A DNA stretch of 64,000 nucleotides from positions 1 to 64,000 of the forward strand of contig CABUVO010000025.1 of assembly GCA_902495075.1 (NCBI GenBank). The letters are read 5' to 3'. Under the pieces are notes generated by a model, which saw only the letters and a list, made by a program, of their open reading frames with translations, was not told the origin of the DNA and did not search any database. Positions 9,608 to 18,563 of this stretch are shown here, piece by piece; position 1 is the stretch's first letter, and the number at the start of each line of letters is the position of its first letter. The position numbers and the translations under genes are program-made. This stretch comes from an uncultured Porphyromonadaceae bacterium. Lineage in GTDB: Bacteria > Bacteroidota > Bacteroidia > Bacteroidales > Muribaculaceae.

Positions 9608-10522
9608 TCAAATATACACAGGTGCAATCTTGACCGCAGATGATTTAACATCTATTTTTACAGGCTGCGATTCTGCTGTTTCATATTTTCCGGTCTCCGG
9701 ATTGAAATAACCGAATCTGACAACGCCTATTTCACAATTCTTTATATCCGTAGGGACAAACTCACATTCCATTTCAAACTCCGACACGATATCTTTGCCA
9801 TCATAAAAAGAATCTGTCCGCTCTGTAAATGACTTGAGTTTATTTCCAGTGCCGAAAGCCTCCCGGTATTCAGGCAAAATATCTGATCCAAGCAAGCCTT
9901 TCCCCTTGACAACTATAATCAGACTTGCATCCTCATTCACTATTATATCACCTTTTGGCACGATGGTTTCCACCTCAAATTCTCCAACAGCACCGGAAAA
10001 AGGCGTCCCTTCTTTGACAGGGGGCAACGACTTCACTTTAAACGAAGATGGAGACATCCGAACTCGTCGCGAATGCGTCTCGACTCCACGTATCCTGCCA
10101 TAGAAGGGATCATTATAAACTACAGGTACATTAATACCTATCTCAAATTCGCCATCGATCATTTGATACTTACCCGCATTCGACATAGTGAACATATACG
10201 ATGAAAGCGGGAATACAAAATAATCTACACCCTTGATATTCTCCCTGTGTGCCTTGGGAGATTGTGAAAGACGCGACAAATACGAAAACTCTCCTTTCCT
10301 CAATGATGGCGACACCAATTCATTGACATATGCAATATCCGCATCTTCCGAATACAACCAGACAGTAGCACAAACACATTCATGCGCATAAAACTCAGTC
10401 TTGTTAAATTCACATTTCACAAACATACTTCCTTCATTTCCTGCAGAGAATGCAGTGAGATGACATAGAAATACGGCAACAATCCATACCGAATTACGAA
10501 TATGTTTAAATCGATTTTGCAT
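9608..10522 (-). CDS. Short BatD-like paralogue without a membrane helix
   Basis: A 304-residue secreted protein with a signal peptide (HIRNSVWIVAVFLCHLTAFSAG) and beta-rich domains. It matches the central part of BatD: both have a DPFxG motif, a VKxLPxxK...FSGxVGxF segment and YFNPETGKYET. It lacks the C-terminal membrane helix and cytoplasmic tail of the full BatD encoded next to it. It sits between batC and batD with short spacings, so it is part of the operon. ATG 10522 is preferred over an upstream TTG. Its function is inferred to be as an accessory BatD module. Confidence 0.8.
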   Translation of the reverse strand: MQNRFKHIRNSVWIVAVFLCHLTAFSAGNEGSMFVKCEFNKTEFYAHECVCATVWLYSEDADIAYVNELVSPSLRKGEFSYLSRLSQSPKAHRENIKGVDYFVFPLSSYMFTMSNAGKYQMIDGEFEIGINVPVVYNDPFYGRIRGVETHSRRVRMSPSSFKVKSLPPVKEGTPFSGAVGEFEVETIVPKGDIIVNEDASLIIVVKGKGLLGSDILPEYREAFGTGNKLKSFTERTDSFYDGKDIVSEFEMECEFVPTDIKNCEIGVVRFGYFNPETGKYETAESQPVKIDVKSSAVKIAPVYI

Positions 10523-10547
10523 ATGCTGCTTCACAAGTATCAATGTG

Positions 10548-11333
10548 TTACCACCTCTTTCGAGAGCCGCCGGCAGCGGCAGACTTTTCGCCTTTATTGG
10601 CTCTATTCACCCGTGCCCGCGTTTGATTCTCCTTATTATCCATCGCCTGAAGAATCTGGTTTGCAGTCTGTTGACTTATATTATTATCTTTTTGCTGATC
10701 TTTTTTATCCTTATTCTGGTTTTTATTCTGATTTTGATCTTTATTCTGATCTTTCTGTTGATCTTTATTCTGATCCTTGTTTTGATCTTTATTTTGATCC
10801 TGATCCTTATTCTGTTGATTCTGGTCTTTATTCTGATCCTGGTTCTGGAGCTGCTTCTGAGCAATTCTCAGATTCTTCCTTGCCGATTCATCTTCAGGAT
10901 TTATTCTTAACGCCTGTTTATAATAGTCTACAGCATTCTTGTATTCCTTACTATTATATTCAAGATTGCCCAAATTATAATTGGCTTTTGATGCCAAACC
11001 AGGTTTTTCTTTAGCCATAGATGCCACTGACGACAAATTCTTCCTTGCATTGTCAAGAAGTGATTTACTTTTAGGCGTTGTATCTTGAGGATTAGTCACC
11101 TGCTTAATCTGGGCAAGACCAAGATTATATCTGCTCACCGCAGACAAAGAGTTCACGCCAAGTGCCTCCTCATATTTCTTTGCAGCCTCTGCATATTTCC
11201 TTTCGGTGAAAAGCTTATTTCCATCACTTATGAGCTTACGTTCTTCTCTTACCGACTGAGCATTTGCATAGTAGGGAAATATTCCAATAAAAAGGAAAAA
11301 TAACGTAAATATATGTTTAACTGTAAACCTCAT
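10548..11333 (-). CDS. batC: BatC: TPR protein with Asp/Gln/Asn/Lys low-complexity tail
   Basis: A 261-residue protein with signal peptide or anchor (about 7-25), TPR repeats (about 30-155), then an extreme low-complexity stretch of D, Q, N and K (about 160-217), and a conserved BatC-like end (ANQILQAMDNKENQTRARV). The start overlaps the batB stop (ATGA). TPRs suggest a scaffold for the VWA proteins BatA and BatB in the periplasm. The repeat codons produce long open frames on the opposite strand that are artefacts. Confidence 0.9.
   Translation of the reverse strand: MRFTVKHIFTLFFLFIGIFPYYANAQSVREERKLISDGNKLFTERKYAEAAKKYEEALGVNSLSAVSRYNLGLAQIKQVTNPQDTTPKSKSLLDNARKNLSSVASMAKEKPGLASKANYNLGNLEYNSKEYKNAVDYYKQALRINPEDESARKNLRIAQKQLQNQDQNKDQNQQNKDQDQNKDQNKDQNKDQQKDQNKDQNQNKNQNKDKKDQQKDNNISQQTANQILQAMDNKENQTRARVNRANKGEKSAAAGGSRKRW
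10683..10856 (-). repeat. Degenerate coding repeat in batC
   Basis: The plus strand shows about 174 bases of imperfect repeats of the type TTATTCTGATC, which encode D-Q-N-K units in BatC. The lattice is imperfect and could change length by slippage. Confidence 0.8.
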
Positions 11334-12379
11334 TTTTTCTTATCCTCCTTATAAAAGAATGTGAATTTATCAAGCCACCCGATTTTTCGGTCAAGCACGA
11401 GAATATCAAGGATAATGCATAGAATGGCAAGCCATGCGAAAACCGGGAATAATTCATCATGCTGAGCATACAGACTTGACTCAAAAGCAGACTTTTTCAG
11501 CGTGTCCAACTGCTTATCAAGTTCATTCAATGCATCCCGGTTGGACGCATTGACATAAATTCCTCTCCCTGCTTTTGCTATGTCTGCAGCAAGATCTTCA
11601 TTGAGAGCTGTTCTTACAGGTTCTCCAGTCTGATCATCATACATAGCAGAACCGTTTACAGCCAACGGAACCGGCGTTGAACTTCCGACACCTACAACGT
11701 CAAGCTGAATGCCATTTTTAGCAGCTGTTTTCGCAGCAGCCATAACACTTTCCATATCATCAAGTTCTTCCGCATCAGTAATTAGAATCACAGCTTTCCC
11801 GATATTTTTGTCTTCACTGAAAGATGCCATTGCCATATCCAAGGCCGCTGTAATGTTTGTACCCTGATCTGCTATCTGAGATGGATCAATAGAGTTCAGA
11901 AACATTTTTGCTGATACATAATCATTAGTGACAGGAATAAGAGTATAGGCTGAGCCGGCATACATAATCAACCCAACCCTATCGTTATCAAGTCGATTGA
12001 TGAGCTTCTCAAGTGTCATCTTTGCGGTGCGCATCCTATCTGGACCTTGAGGATCATCCGTAGCCGAAGCAAGCATCGAATTTGAAGCATCCATAGCGAT
12101 AATAACCTCAATACCCTCTTTTGTTGTTTTCTGATCTTTTATGCCACCCCATGGCCGAGCAAACGCAATTATTATAAATGCAAGCGCAAGCATTTCCAAC
12201 GTCAGTTTAATTGGAGGTTTATACGGCGACACATCCGGCATAAGACCGAGCAACGATTCTTTCTTGCCGAACTTTCTCATATTCTTCATTCTTGCGTAGC
12301 GTGCCCATGCATACAGCACCACAAACAGCGGAATTAGAAGAAGAAGGATTAATATTTTTGGATATGCGAAACTAAACAT
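11330..12379 (-). CDS. batB: BatB: VWA-domain membrane protein
   Basis: A 349-residue protein with two N-terminal membrane segments (about 8-26 and 58-75), a von Willebrand factor A domain with an intact MIDAS motif D97-x-S99-x-S101 (AMDASNSM), and a C-terminal membrane helix (about 312-332). It resembles BatA next to it in architecture. Within the Bat system BatA and BatB are proposed to form a membrane complex with metal-dependent binding surfaces. It follows batA after 18 bases and overlaps batC by four. Confidence 0.92.
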   Translation of the reverse strand: MFSFAYPKILILLLLIPLFVVLYAWARYARMKNMRKFGKKESLLGLMPDVSPYKPPIKLTLEMLALAFIIIAFARPWGGIKDQKTTKEGIEVIIAMDASNSMLASATDDPQGPDRMRTAKMTLEKLINRLDNDRVGLIMYAGSAYTLIPVTNDYVSAKMFLNSIDPSQIADQGTNITAALDMAMASFSEDKNIGKAVILITDAEELDDMESVMAAAKTAAKNGIQLDVVGVGSSTPVPLAVNGSAMYDDQTGEPVRTALNEDLAADIAKAGRGIYVNASNRDALNELDKQLDTLKKSAFESSLYAQHDELFPVFAWLAILCIILDILVLDRKIGWLDKFTFFYKEDKKK

Positions 12380-12397
12380 CTCTATAATTCAATTTAA

Positions 12398-13375
12398 TCA
12401 AGGAATTCTGCGAAGCACTGTGTATCTGATCAACAACTGCAACGCAAGCGCACATAACGCAATCAACACCCAAGGCATAAAGTTTTCCTCAGTCTGGGTA
12501 TACTTGTTCACATCAAGGGTGGTTTTCTCCAATGAGTCAATTTCATTGAATATATCTCGCAACATTCTTGAATCCGTGGCACGAAAATATTTCCCTTTTG
12601 TAATGTCAGCAATACTTTTAAGCGCACCTTCATCAATCTTAGTTTCCATTGTTGTCGTAGAGAAACCATACGGATCAGTGATCTGTATCGTGCCATTGGT
12701 GCCCACTCCTATTGTATAGACCTTTATTCCTTTTTCTTTTGCAATCTGAGCTGCAGTGGCAGGCGCAACATCTCCGGCATTATTGGTGCCGTCTGTAAGA
12801 AGAATGATACTCTTGGATTTAGCTTTTCCCGAAGTCAATCTATTGATTGCACTTGACAAACCATCTCCGATTGCAGTTCCATCATTAAGCAAACCCGTCT
12901 TAACACCACTGATTGCGTTTATCAACGCAGGCTTATCATTCGTCAGTGGCATTAGAGAAAGACTTTCGCCCGAAAATACTACGAAGCCTATGTTATCATC
13001 AGTTCTTTGGCTGACAAACTTCTGGGCAACCTCTTTTGCAGCATCAAATCTTGTTGGCTTAAGATCAGTAGCGAGCATCGAACTTGAGATGTCGAGGGCA
13101 ATGACAATATCTGTGCCTTCGACACGAGACGTCCTTTTTGAATCGTGTGTCTGCGGGCGAGCAAGTGCCACTATCAATCCTCCTATGGCTATTAACTGAA
13201 GGGCAAAACAGAAATGCATAAGAACAACCTTCCATGATGTCGGAATACCTTTAAATGCGTTTACAGTAGATATTCCCATCGACGGGCTGGAATTTCTCCA
13301 TTTCCAAATATACCATCCAATCAGAGGAAGGTATACCAAAAACAATAATAATAATGCCGGATGTTTGAACATCAT
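12398..13375 (-). CDS. batA: BatA: VWA-domain membrane protein
   Basis: A 325-residue protein with two N-terminal membrane segments (about 7-24 and 52-72), a VWA domain with MIDAS motif D95-x-S97-x-S99 (ALDISSSM) and the later TDGTNNAG, and a C-terminal membrane helix (about 302-320). The start overlaps the preceding gene's stop by four bases. Two consecutive ATG codons are present; the second begins at 13372. It belongs to the aerotolerance operon together with a MoxR AAA+ ATPase, a pairing common for VWA proteins. Confidence 0.92.
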   Translation of the reverse strand: MMFKHPALLLLFLVYLPLIGWYIWKWRNSSPSMGISTVNAFKGIPTSWKVVLMHFCFALQLIAIGGLIVALARPQTHDSKRTSRVEGTDIVIALDISSSMLATDLKPTRFDAAKEVAQKFVSQRTDDNIGFVVFSGESLSLMPLTNDKPALINAISGVKTGLLNDGTAIGDGLSSAINRLTSGKAKSKSIILLTDGTNNAGDVAPATAAQIAKEKGIKVYTIGVGTNGTIQITDPYGFSTTTMETKIDEGALKSIADITKGKYFRATDSRMLRDIFNEIDSLEKTTLDVNKYTQTEENFMPWVLIALCALALQLLIRYTVLRRIP

Positions 13376-14367
13376 TTTTTCACCTCCTTTCCTAAATTGT
13401 TTTCAGGTTGCTCTTCAACAGGAGGAAGAGGTTTGGTTTCCTCCACAAATCTTAGAGCATTATCATATGAAGCGACATTATCATCAGGCAACGGACGAAC
13501 TTTTGCAAATTTTACAAAATCAGCCATATTCAATATGCTGCGAATATAATCGCGCTTATCATGGGTTTCCTTATTATTTTTAAGTGCACCAAGGATTTGA
13601 CGAGATGTCATTTCAACAGCATTTATACCGAATCTACCATACATATAAGCTCTAAGAATATCGGTAAGATCCGTATAATACTCTTTCTCCATCCCTTGTT
13701 CCCAAAGTTTTTTCTCCTTAAGATCCCTTAACCCGGCAATTGCTATTTCATAAGGAGTCGGTTCAGGCTTCTTTCCCAGAATAGAGCCCTCTTTACGATA
13801 TTTAAACCACGCATAAACGAATGCCGCAATTGCAAGCAATATGATTATAACAAGCCACCAATAGTCAACAACCCAATCCGGCAACACATCAAATATCGAC
13901 TTATTTTCCGGATCAGCAACATTTGCATAGTCATCAATTGGCGCATTAGCATCAACAACAACCGGAACTACCTTCAGTGCAACCTTGTTTGACAGTGCTG
14001 TATCCTTACCGATAACAAAAGCTATCTCCGGCAGCTGATAATAACCGGAATCAAATGATTGCACGGGCACAGTGTATTCTATATGCCACATTCCGGCTTT
14101 CTCAGAAGTATCGGCTTTGATTGGAGCCCTGAGTTCTACACTATCTCCACAAAGACCAATGATACCGTTATCTTTCATCTGAGAAAAAAGAGGGAAAGAA
14201 CCTTTTGCATCTTTTTTCTGATCAACCGAAAGCTTAAGATGGGTCATGCGTCCCATCATTAATATTGCGGAATCAAGTTTAGCCGTGACAAGTGTCTGAG
14301 CTGCTAAAATCGGCATAGTCGATATCAGCAGCGTCATTAACGACAATATTATCTTTTTATATCGCAT
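13372..14367 (-). CDS. Bat-operon membrane protein, conserved hypothetical
   Basis: A 331-residue protein: signal peptide (about 1-22), a periplasmic beta-sandwich (about 25-160), one membrane helix (about 168-188, WWLVIIILLAIAAFVYAWF), and a cytoplasmic helical domain with LTDILRAYMYGRFGINAVEMTS, a pattern like the DUF4381 family. This position between the DUF58 gene and batA is typically held by such a protein in Bacteroidetes Bat operons. The cytoplasmic tail may contact the MoxR ATPase, which is inference. It overlaps batA by four bases. Confidence 0.8.
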   Translation of the reverse strand: MRYKKIILSLMTLLISTMPILAAQTLVTAKLDSAILMMGRMTHLKLSVDQKKDAKGSFPLFSQMKDNGIIGLCGDSVELRAPIKADTSEKAGMWHIEYTVPVQSFDSGYYQLPEIAFVIGKDTALSNKVALKVVPVVVDANAPIDDYANVADPENKSIFDVLPDWVVDYWWLVIIILLAIAAFVYAWFKYRKEGSILGKKPEPTPYEIAIAGLRDLKEKKLWEQGMEKEYYTDLTDILRAYMYGRFGINAVEMTSRQILGALKNNKETHDKRDYIRSILNMADFVKFAKVRPLPDDNVASYDNALRFVEETKPLPPVEEQPENNLGKEVKK

Positions 14368-14389
14368 TTGAATTTAAATCGTAATATAT

Positions 14390-15265
14390 TTATCTTGATC
14401 CCCTGCGACGGAACAATCCCAACAACGCTTTCACAAAATCCTCGTCAGTTGTCACTGATGCGAGATCGACACCGCTGCGTGTCGTGACAGATGCCAGTCT
14501 CTGCTGGCGATCATACCATGCCTTTGCATAAGCCTTCCGGGTTGACGAAGAGGATGTATCAAGCCAACGGTCAGAACCTGTCTCCAGATCTTTCACCCGA
14601 ATGAGACCGACATTCGGCATTTCTGCGTCGCGACGATCATACACCTGGATGGAAGCAAGGTCATGTTTGCGATTGGCAATAGACATACTCTTAAAATAAT
14701 CATGATCATCAATGAAATCACTGATAAGGAATGCAGAACACCGTTTTTTGATGGCATTAGTCATAAACTGCAAAGCAACATCAATATTGGTGCCGTTGCT
14801 CTCTGGCTCAAAGTTAATGATTTCACGAATAATCAGAAGTATATGCTTCTTTCCCTTTTTGGGCGGTATGAATTTCTCTATCTTATCGCTAAAAAAAATC
14901 ACACCGACCTTATCATTGTTTTGAATAGATGAGAAAGCAAGTGTGGCTGCAATTTCAGCCATCCTTTCTTTTTTAATCTCTCCGCAAGCCCCGAAATTTC
15001 TACTTCCGCTGACATCCACAAGCAACATGACTGTGAGTTCGCGCTCCTCTTCATAAACTTTCACATATGGTTTATTCTGACGGGCGGTAACATTCCAGTC
15101 TATGTCTCGGATATCATCACCGGGCTGATATTCTCTTACCTCTGAGAAAATCATACCACGACCCTTGAATGCGCTGTGATATTCTCCTGCAAAGATATTC
15201 TGACTCAGTCCACGGGTCTTTATCTCGATCTTACGGATTTTTTTTAAAAGTTCATTCGCTTCCAT
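14390..15265 (-). CDS. DUF58 (VWA-like) protein of the Bat operon
   Basis: A 291-residue soluble protein with the DUF58 signature YQPGDDIRDIDWNVTAR (about 46-62) and a VWA-like metal site LLVDVSGS. DUF58 proteins are near-constant partners of MoxR ATPases. It lies 38 bases after moxR and 22 bases before the next gene. Its exact activity is unknown; it probably acts as the substrate adaptor or client of MoxR. Confidence 0.88.
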   Translation of the reverse strand: MEANELLKKIRKIEIKTRGLSQNIFAGEYHSAFKGRGMIFSEVREYQPGDDIRDIDWNVTARQNKPYVKVYEEERELTVMLLVDVSGSRNFGACGEIKKERMAEIAATLAFSSIQNNDKVGVIFFSDKIEKFIPPKKGKKHILLIIREIINFEPESNGTNIDVALQFMTNAIKKRCSAFLISDFIDDHDYFKSMSIANRKHDLASIQVYDRRDAEMPNVGLIRVKDLETGSDRWLDTSSSSTRKAYAKAWYDRQQRLASVTTRSGVDLASVTTDEDFVKALLGLFRRRGSR

Positions 15266-15303
15266 TCAAACCAGTTTTTGACAAAAAAATTGCAAGCCTT
15301 ACA

Positions 15304-16299
15304 TCAGGGCACAGCAACCTTATCAAGAATATCAGTTATTACTTCGTCCGTGCCGATATTGTTGGCTTCTGCCTCATATGTCAAACCGATTCTGTGACGA
15401 AGGACATCATGACAAACGGCTCTTACATCCTCAGGGATTACATATCCTCTACCCTGCAAGAAAGCGTATGCGCGCGATGCAAGCGCAAGACTGATAGAAG
15501 CACGAGGAGAAGCACCGAATGATATGATGCTCTGAAGATCACTAAGACCAAATTTAGAGGGTTGACGGGTAGCAAATACAATATCAACAATATAATTCTC
15601 AATCTTCTCGTCAAGATAAATTTTCTCAACAATTTTCTGAACTTCCACTATCTCACGAGGGTCAATAACAGGATTCACGGGTGATTGCTCACCTCTGATA
15701 TTCTGACGGATGATTACCTTTTCTTCCTCTTTGTTTGGATAACCTATAACAACCTTGAGAAGGAAACGGTCCACCTGTGCTTCAGGAAGAGGATAAGTTC
15801 CTTCCTGCTCAATCGGGTTTTGAGTTGCCATCACAAGGAAGGGATCAGGAAGCTTGAATGTATCGTCACCGATTGTAACCTGACGCTCCTGCATCGCCTC
15901 AAGAAGAGCACTCTGCACTTTTGCCGGTGCCCTGTTGATTTCATCGGCAAGAACGAAGTTGGCAAAAATAGGTCCCTTCTTAACTTCAAAGGTTTCTTTC
16001 TTTACACTATATATAAGTGTTCCGACAACATCCGCAGGCAATAAGTCTGGAGTGAACTGTATTCTACTGTATTTTGCAGAAACAAGACTTGCAAGTGTCT
16101 TGATTGCCAATGTCTTTGCAAGTCCAGGTACACCTTCAAGTAGGACGTGACCATTGCATAGAAGCGCAATCAATAATGAATCAACAAGATGTTTCTGTCC
16201 CACAATTCGACGGTCCATCCCGGTGCGGATCATGCTTACAAAATTACTTTTAGAAGCTATCAGATCATTAAGCTCCCGAATGTTTACTGTTTCCTCCAT
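15304..16299 (-). CDS. moxR: MoxR family AAA+ ATPase
   Basis: A 331-residue AAA+ ATPase. Walker A is GVPGLAKT (56-63), Walker B is VLADEINRAP, sensor 1 is MATQNP, and the C-terminal lid carries SPRASISLALASRAYAF. MoxR proteins act as chaperones that assemble or activate VWA-containing complexes, here BatA and BatB. It is the first gene of the nine-gene Bat operon. The 220 bases upstream (16300-16519) are AT-rich; TATTTTTG on the minus strand at 16417-16410 could be a -7 box but no -33 box is visible. Confidence 0.93.
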   Translation of the reverse strand: MEETVNIRELNDLIASKSNFVSMIRTGMDRRIVGQKHLVDSLLIALLCNGHVLLEGVPGLAKTLAIKTLASLVSAKYSRIQFTPDLLPADVVGTLIYSVKKETFEVKKGPIFANFVLADEINRAPAKVQSALLEAMQERQVTIGDDTFKLPDPFLVMATQNPIEQEGTYPLPEAQVDRFLLKVVIGYPNKEEEKVIIRQNIRGEQSPVNPVIDPREIVEVQKIVEKIYLDEKIENYIVDIVFATRQPSKFGLSDLQSIISFGASPRASISLALASRAYAFLQGRGYVIPEDVRAVCHDVLRHRIGLTYEAEANNIGTDEVITDILDKVAVP

Positions 16300-16519
16300 A
16301 TGCTGGTTGTGATTTATATTAGCATGTCACGAGAACGACACACGTAATGTTTATTATTATTCAACAAATTATAGGATTCCGCATTTCATACGTCCTCCCA
16401 ATCGAATTGCAAAAATAATATTTATTAACTTAAAATGAATAATCTTCTCTGTTAAATAACCTTTAACATTTGATAAAAATAATAAATTACGAAATTGACA
16501 GAAGTGAGAAGTAAATTTT

Positions 16520-17569
16520 TTACTTCTCACTTCTAAATGCATTCCATCCTTGTGCAGTAATGGGAATTTCATTACCATCTCTTGTCACCATTGCAGCTCC
16601 AAGTTCCGGTTTTGTAATATAACCTATCATGCTTACTCCCTTTAGCTTTTCAATTTTATCATGATCAGTCAAGGGTACAGTGAAAAGAAGCTCATAATCT
16701 TCTCCACCGTTCATCGCCGTCATAACAAGATTCATGTTTAATTCCTCTGCCATCACCGCAGTTTGATAATCTATAGGTATCTTATCCTCATATATCCGGC
16801 ATCCGACATCTGAAGATTTACAAATATGAAGCAATTCGGAAGATAAACCATCGCTGACATCCATCATTGATGTCGGGTTGATTCCATGTTCATGGAGCAT
16901 GGTTATTATATCCTTGCGTGCTTCAGGCTTCAGCTGACGTTCAAGTATATATTCTTTCCCTGCAAAATCAGGTTGGAATTCTTCTCCTTTCTTTGCTCCG
17001 GCTGCCACTTGGTTCTCCCTTTCAAGCAACTGAAGTCCCATATATGCAGCCCCAAGATCACCTGACACACATATCAGATCTGTCTCCTTTGCCCCCGAAC
17101 GATATACAATATCATTCTTGGCAGCATCACCAATGCATGTTATACTGATTACAAGACCTGTTACCGATGCTGAGGTGTCTCCTCCGACAAGATCAACACC
17201 ATATATCTCACATGCAAGCTTTATCCCTGAATACAATTCTTCAATATGTTCTACAGTAAATCGGCTTGAGACGCCAAGGCTAACTGTGATCTGACGGGGA
17301 GTGCCATTCATGGCGTATATATCGCTGAAATTGACTATGGCTGATTTATACCCAAGATGCTTCAACGGCACATATCGAAGATCAAAGTGTATGCCCTCCA
17401 AAAGTAAATCTGTTGTGACAAGAACTTCTTTATCGCCATAAGACATTACTGCAGCATCATCTCCAACCCCTTTGATTGAAGAATCATTACGCAAAGGGAA
17501 ATCCTTGGTGAGTCGGTCTATCAGACCGAATTCACCAAGGGTTGATATTTCTGTGTGTTTATTTTCCAT
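16520..17569 (-). CDS. thiL: Thiamine-phosphate kinase
   Basis: A 349-residue ThiL, which phosphorylates thiamine monophosphate to thiamine diphosphate. Visible are the N-terminal STLGEFGLIDRL, the metal/ATP-binding GVGDDAAV, DLLLEGIHF, NFSDIYAMNG and VGGDTSAS, and the C-terminal MDVSDGLSSEL and NGGEDYELLF, all in family order. The start is ATG 17569; the longer frame begins with TTG. It follows the nucleoside phosphorylase after only 6 bases, so it is the last gene of a housekeeping run. No TPP riboswitch is seen. Confidence 0.95.
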   Translation of the reverse strand: MENKHTEISTLGEFGLIDRLTKDFPLRNDSSIKGVGDDAAVMSYGDKEVLVTTDLLLEGIHFDLRYVPLKHLGYKSAIVNFSDIYAMNGTPRQITVSLGVSSRFTVEHIEELYSGIKLACEIYGVDLVGGDTSASVTGLVISITCIGDAAKNDIVYRSGAKETDLICVSGDLGAAYMGLQLLERENQVAAGAKKGEEFQPDFAGKEYILERQLKPEARKDIITMLHEHGINPTSMMDVSDGLSSELLHICKSSDVGCRIYEDKIPIDYQTAVMAEELNMNLVMTAMNGGEDYELLFTVPLTDHDKIEKLKGVSMIGYITKPELGAAMVTRDGNEIPITAQGWNAFRSEK

Positions 17570-17575
17570 CAAAAA

Positions 17576-18400
17576 TCAAAGTCTTGAAAGCATTTCCTTT
17601 ATAACAGCTGTCATAACGGGCTGCGCTTTGACAGCTGCTTTCTGTACCTCCTCGTGCGTAGGAATTTCTTTTATATCTTTGCCACCAAGATCTGTGATTA
17701 CAGAAACTCCAAATACCTTCATACCTGCATGATTTGCGACGATGACTTCAGGGACTGTAGACATTCCTACTGCATCTCCTCCAATAACACGGAAATACTC
17801 ATATTCCGCAGGTGTTTCGAATGTTGGACCTGTGGTGCCAACATATACGCCATGCATGAGACGAATACCGGATTCGCGGGCAATGTCGTCAGCCATGTTG
17901 ATTAGAGCATGAGAATATGCTTCAGTCATTGCAGGAAATCTAACACCCAGCTCATCATAATTCTTTCCACGAAGCGGATTTTCAGGGAACAGATTGATAT
18001 GGTCAGTAATAACCATTACATCTCCAACCTTGAACTCCTTGTTCATGCCTCCAGCAGCGTTGCTGACAAACAACGTTTCAACTCCCAACTCTTTCATGAC
18101 CCTAACAGGGAATGTAACTTCCTTCATATTATATCCTTCATAATAATGAAAGCGCCCCTGCATTGCCATGATATACTTGCCACCGAGATTGCCAAAGATC
18201 AATTTACCGGCATGACCCTCCACTGTTGACACAGGGAAGTTAGGGATGTTATGGTAATCAATTTCTTTCTTGATATCTATATGATTAACAAGATCACCGA
18301 GACCTGAGCCGAGGATAACAGCAACTTTGGGAAGCTCACCAACTTCAGTGCTAATGAATTCCGCGGTCTCCTTTATCTTCTCTAAATAAGATTTTTCCAT
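17576..18400 (-). CDS. Purine nucleoside phosphorylase (trimeric PNP-I type)
   Basis: A 274-residue enzyme that splits purine nucleosides with phosphate. Family marks are ILGSGLGDL, the phosphate-loop-like EGHAGKL, MQGRFHYYEGY, VSNAAGGMN, TDHINLFPENPLRG, and the base-binding EYEYFRVIGGDAVGMSTVPE. I start at ATG 18400 (MEKSYLEKIKE), which matches usual family length; an upstream in-frame ATG at 18487 would add a hydrophobic stretch that is unlikely to be real. It lies 163 bases after lpxK and 6 before thiL. Confidence 0.93.
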   Translation of the reverse strand: MEKSYLEKIKETAEFISTEVGELPKVAVILGSGLGDLVNHIDIKKEIDYHNIPNFPVSTVEGHAGKLIFGNLGGKYIMAMQGRFHYYEGYNMKEVTFPVRVMKELGVETLFVSNAAGGMNKEFKVGDVMVITDHINLFPENPLRGKNYDELGVRFPAMTEAYSHALINMADDIARESGIRLMHGVYVGTTGPTFETPAEYEYFRVIGGDAVGMSTVPEVIVANHAGMKVFGVSVITDLGGKDIKEIPTHEEVQKAAVKAQPVMTAVIKEMLSRL

Positions 18401-18563
18401 TTGTTTTCGATTTAGGGTTATATAAATGAAAATTATAATTATTATAATTAATTCAGCTATTAAAAATACGACATCCAGATTATTCAATATTTCGATCTGA
18501 CGTACTTATCAATAAGCTGTTAAAAACATCCTTTAGAATTAACAACTGATAGTGCAAAAAGTA

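Noticed and set aside
10502..11014. Long plus-strand open frames rich in Tyr/Ser/Asp or Leu/Ile opposite batC
   Set aside because: They mirror the D/Q/N/K repeat codons of batC on the other strand. They have no start signal and no family, and batC fits its operon perfectly.
16300..16519. A riboswitch or small RNA upstream of moxR, or a TPP riboswitch near thiL
   Set aside because: The sequence is AT-rich with no conserved riboswitch core, and thiL lies at the end of its run, so a leader riboswitch would not be expected here.
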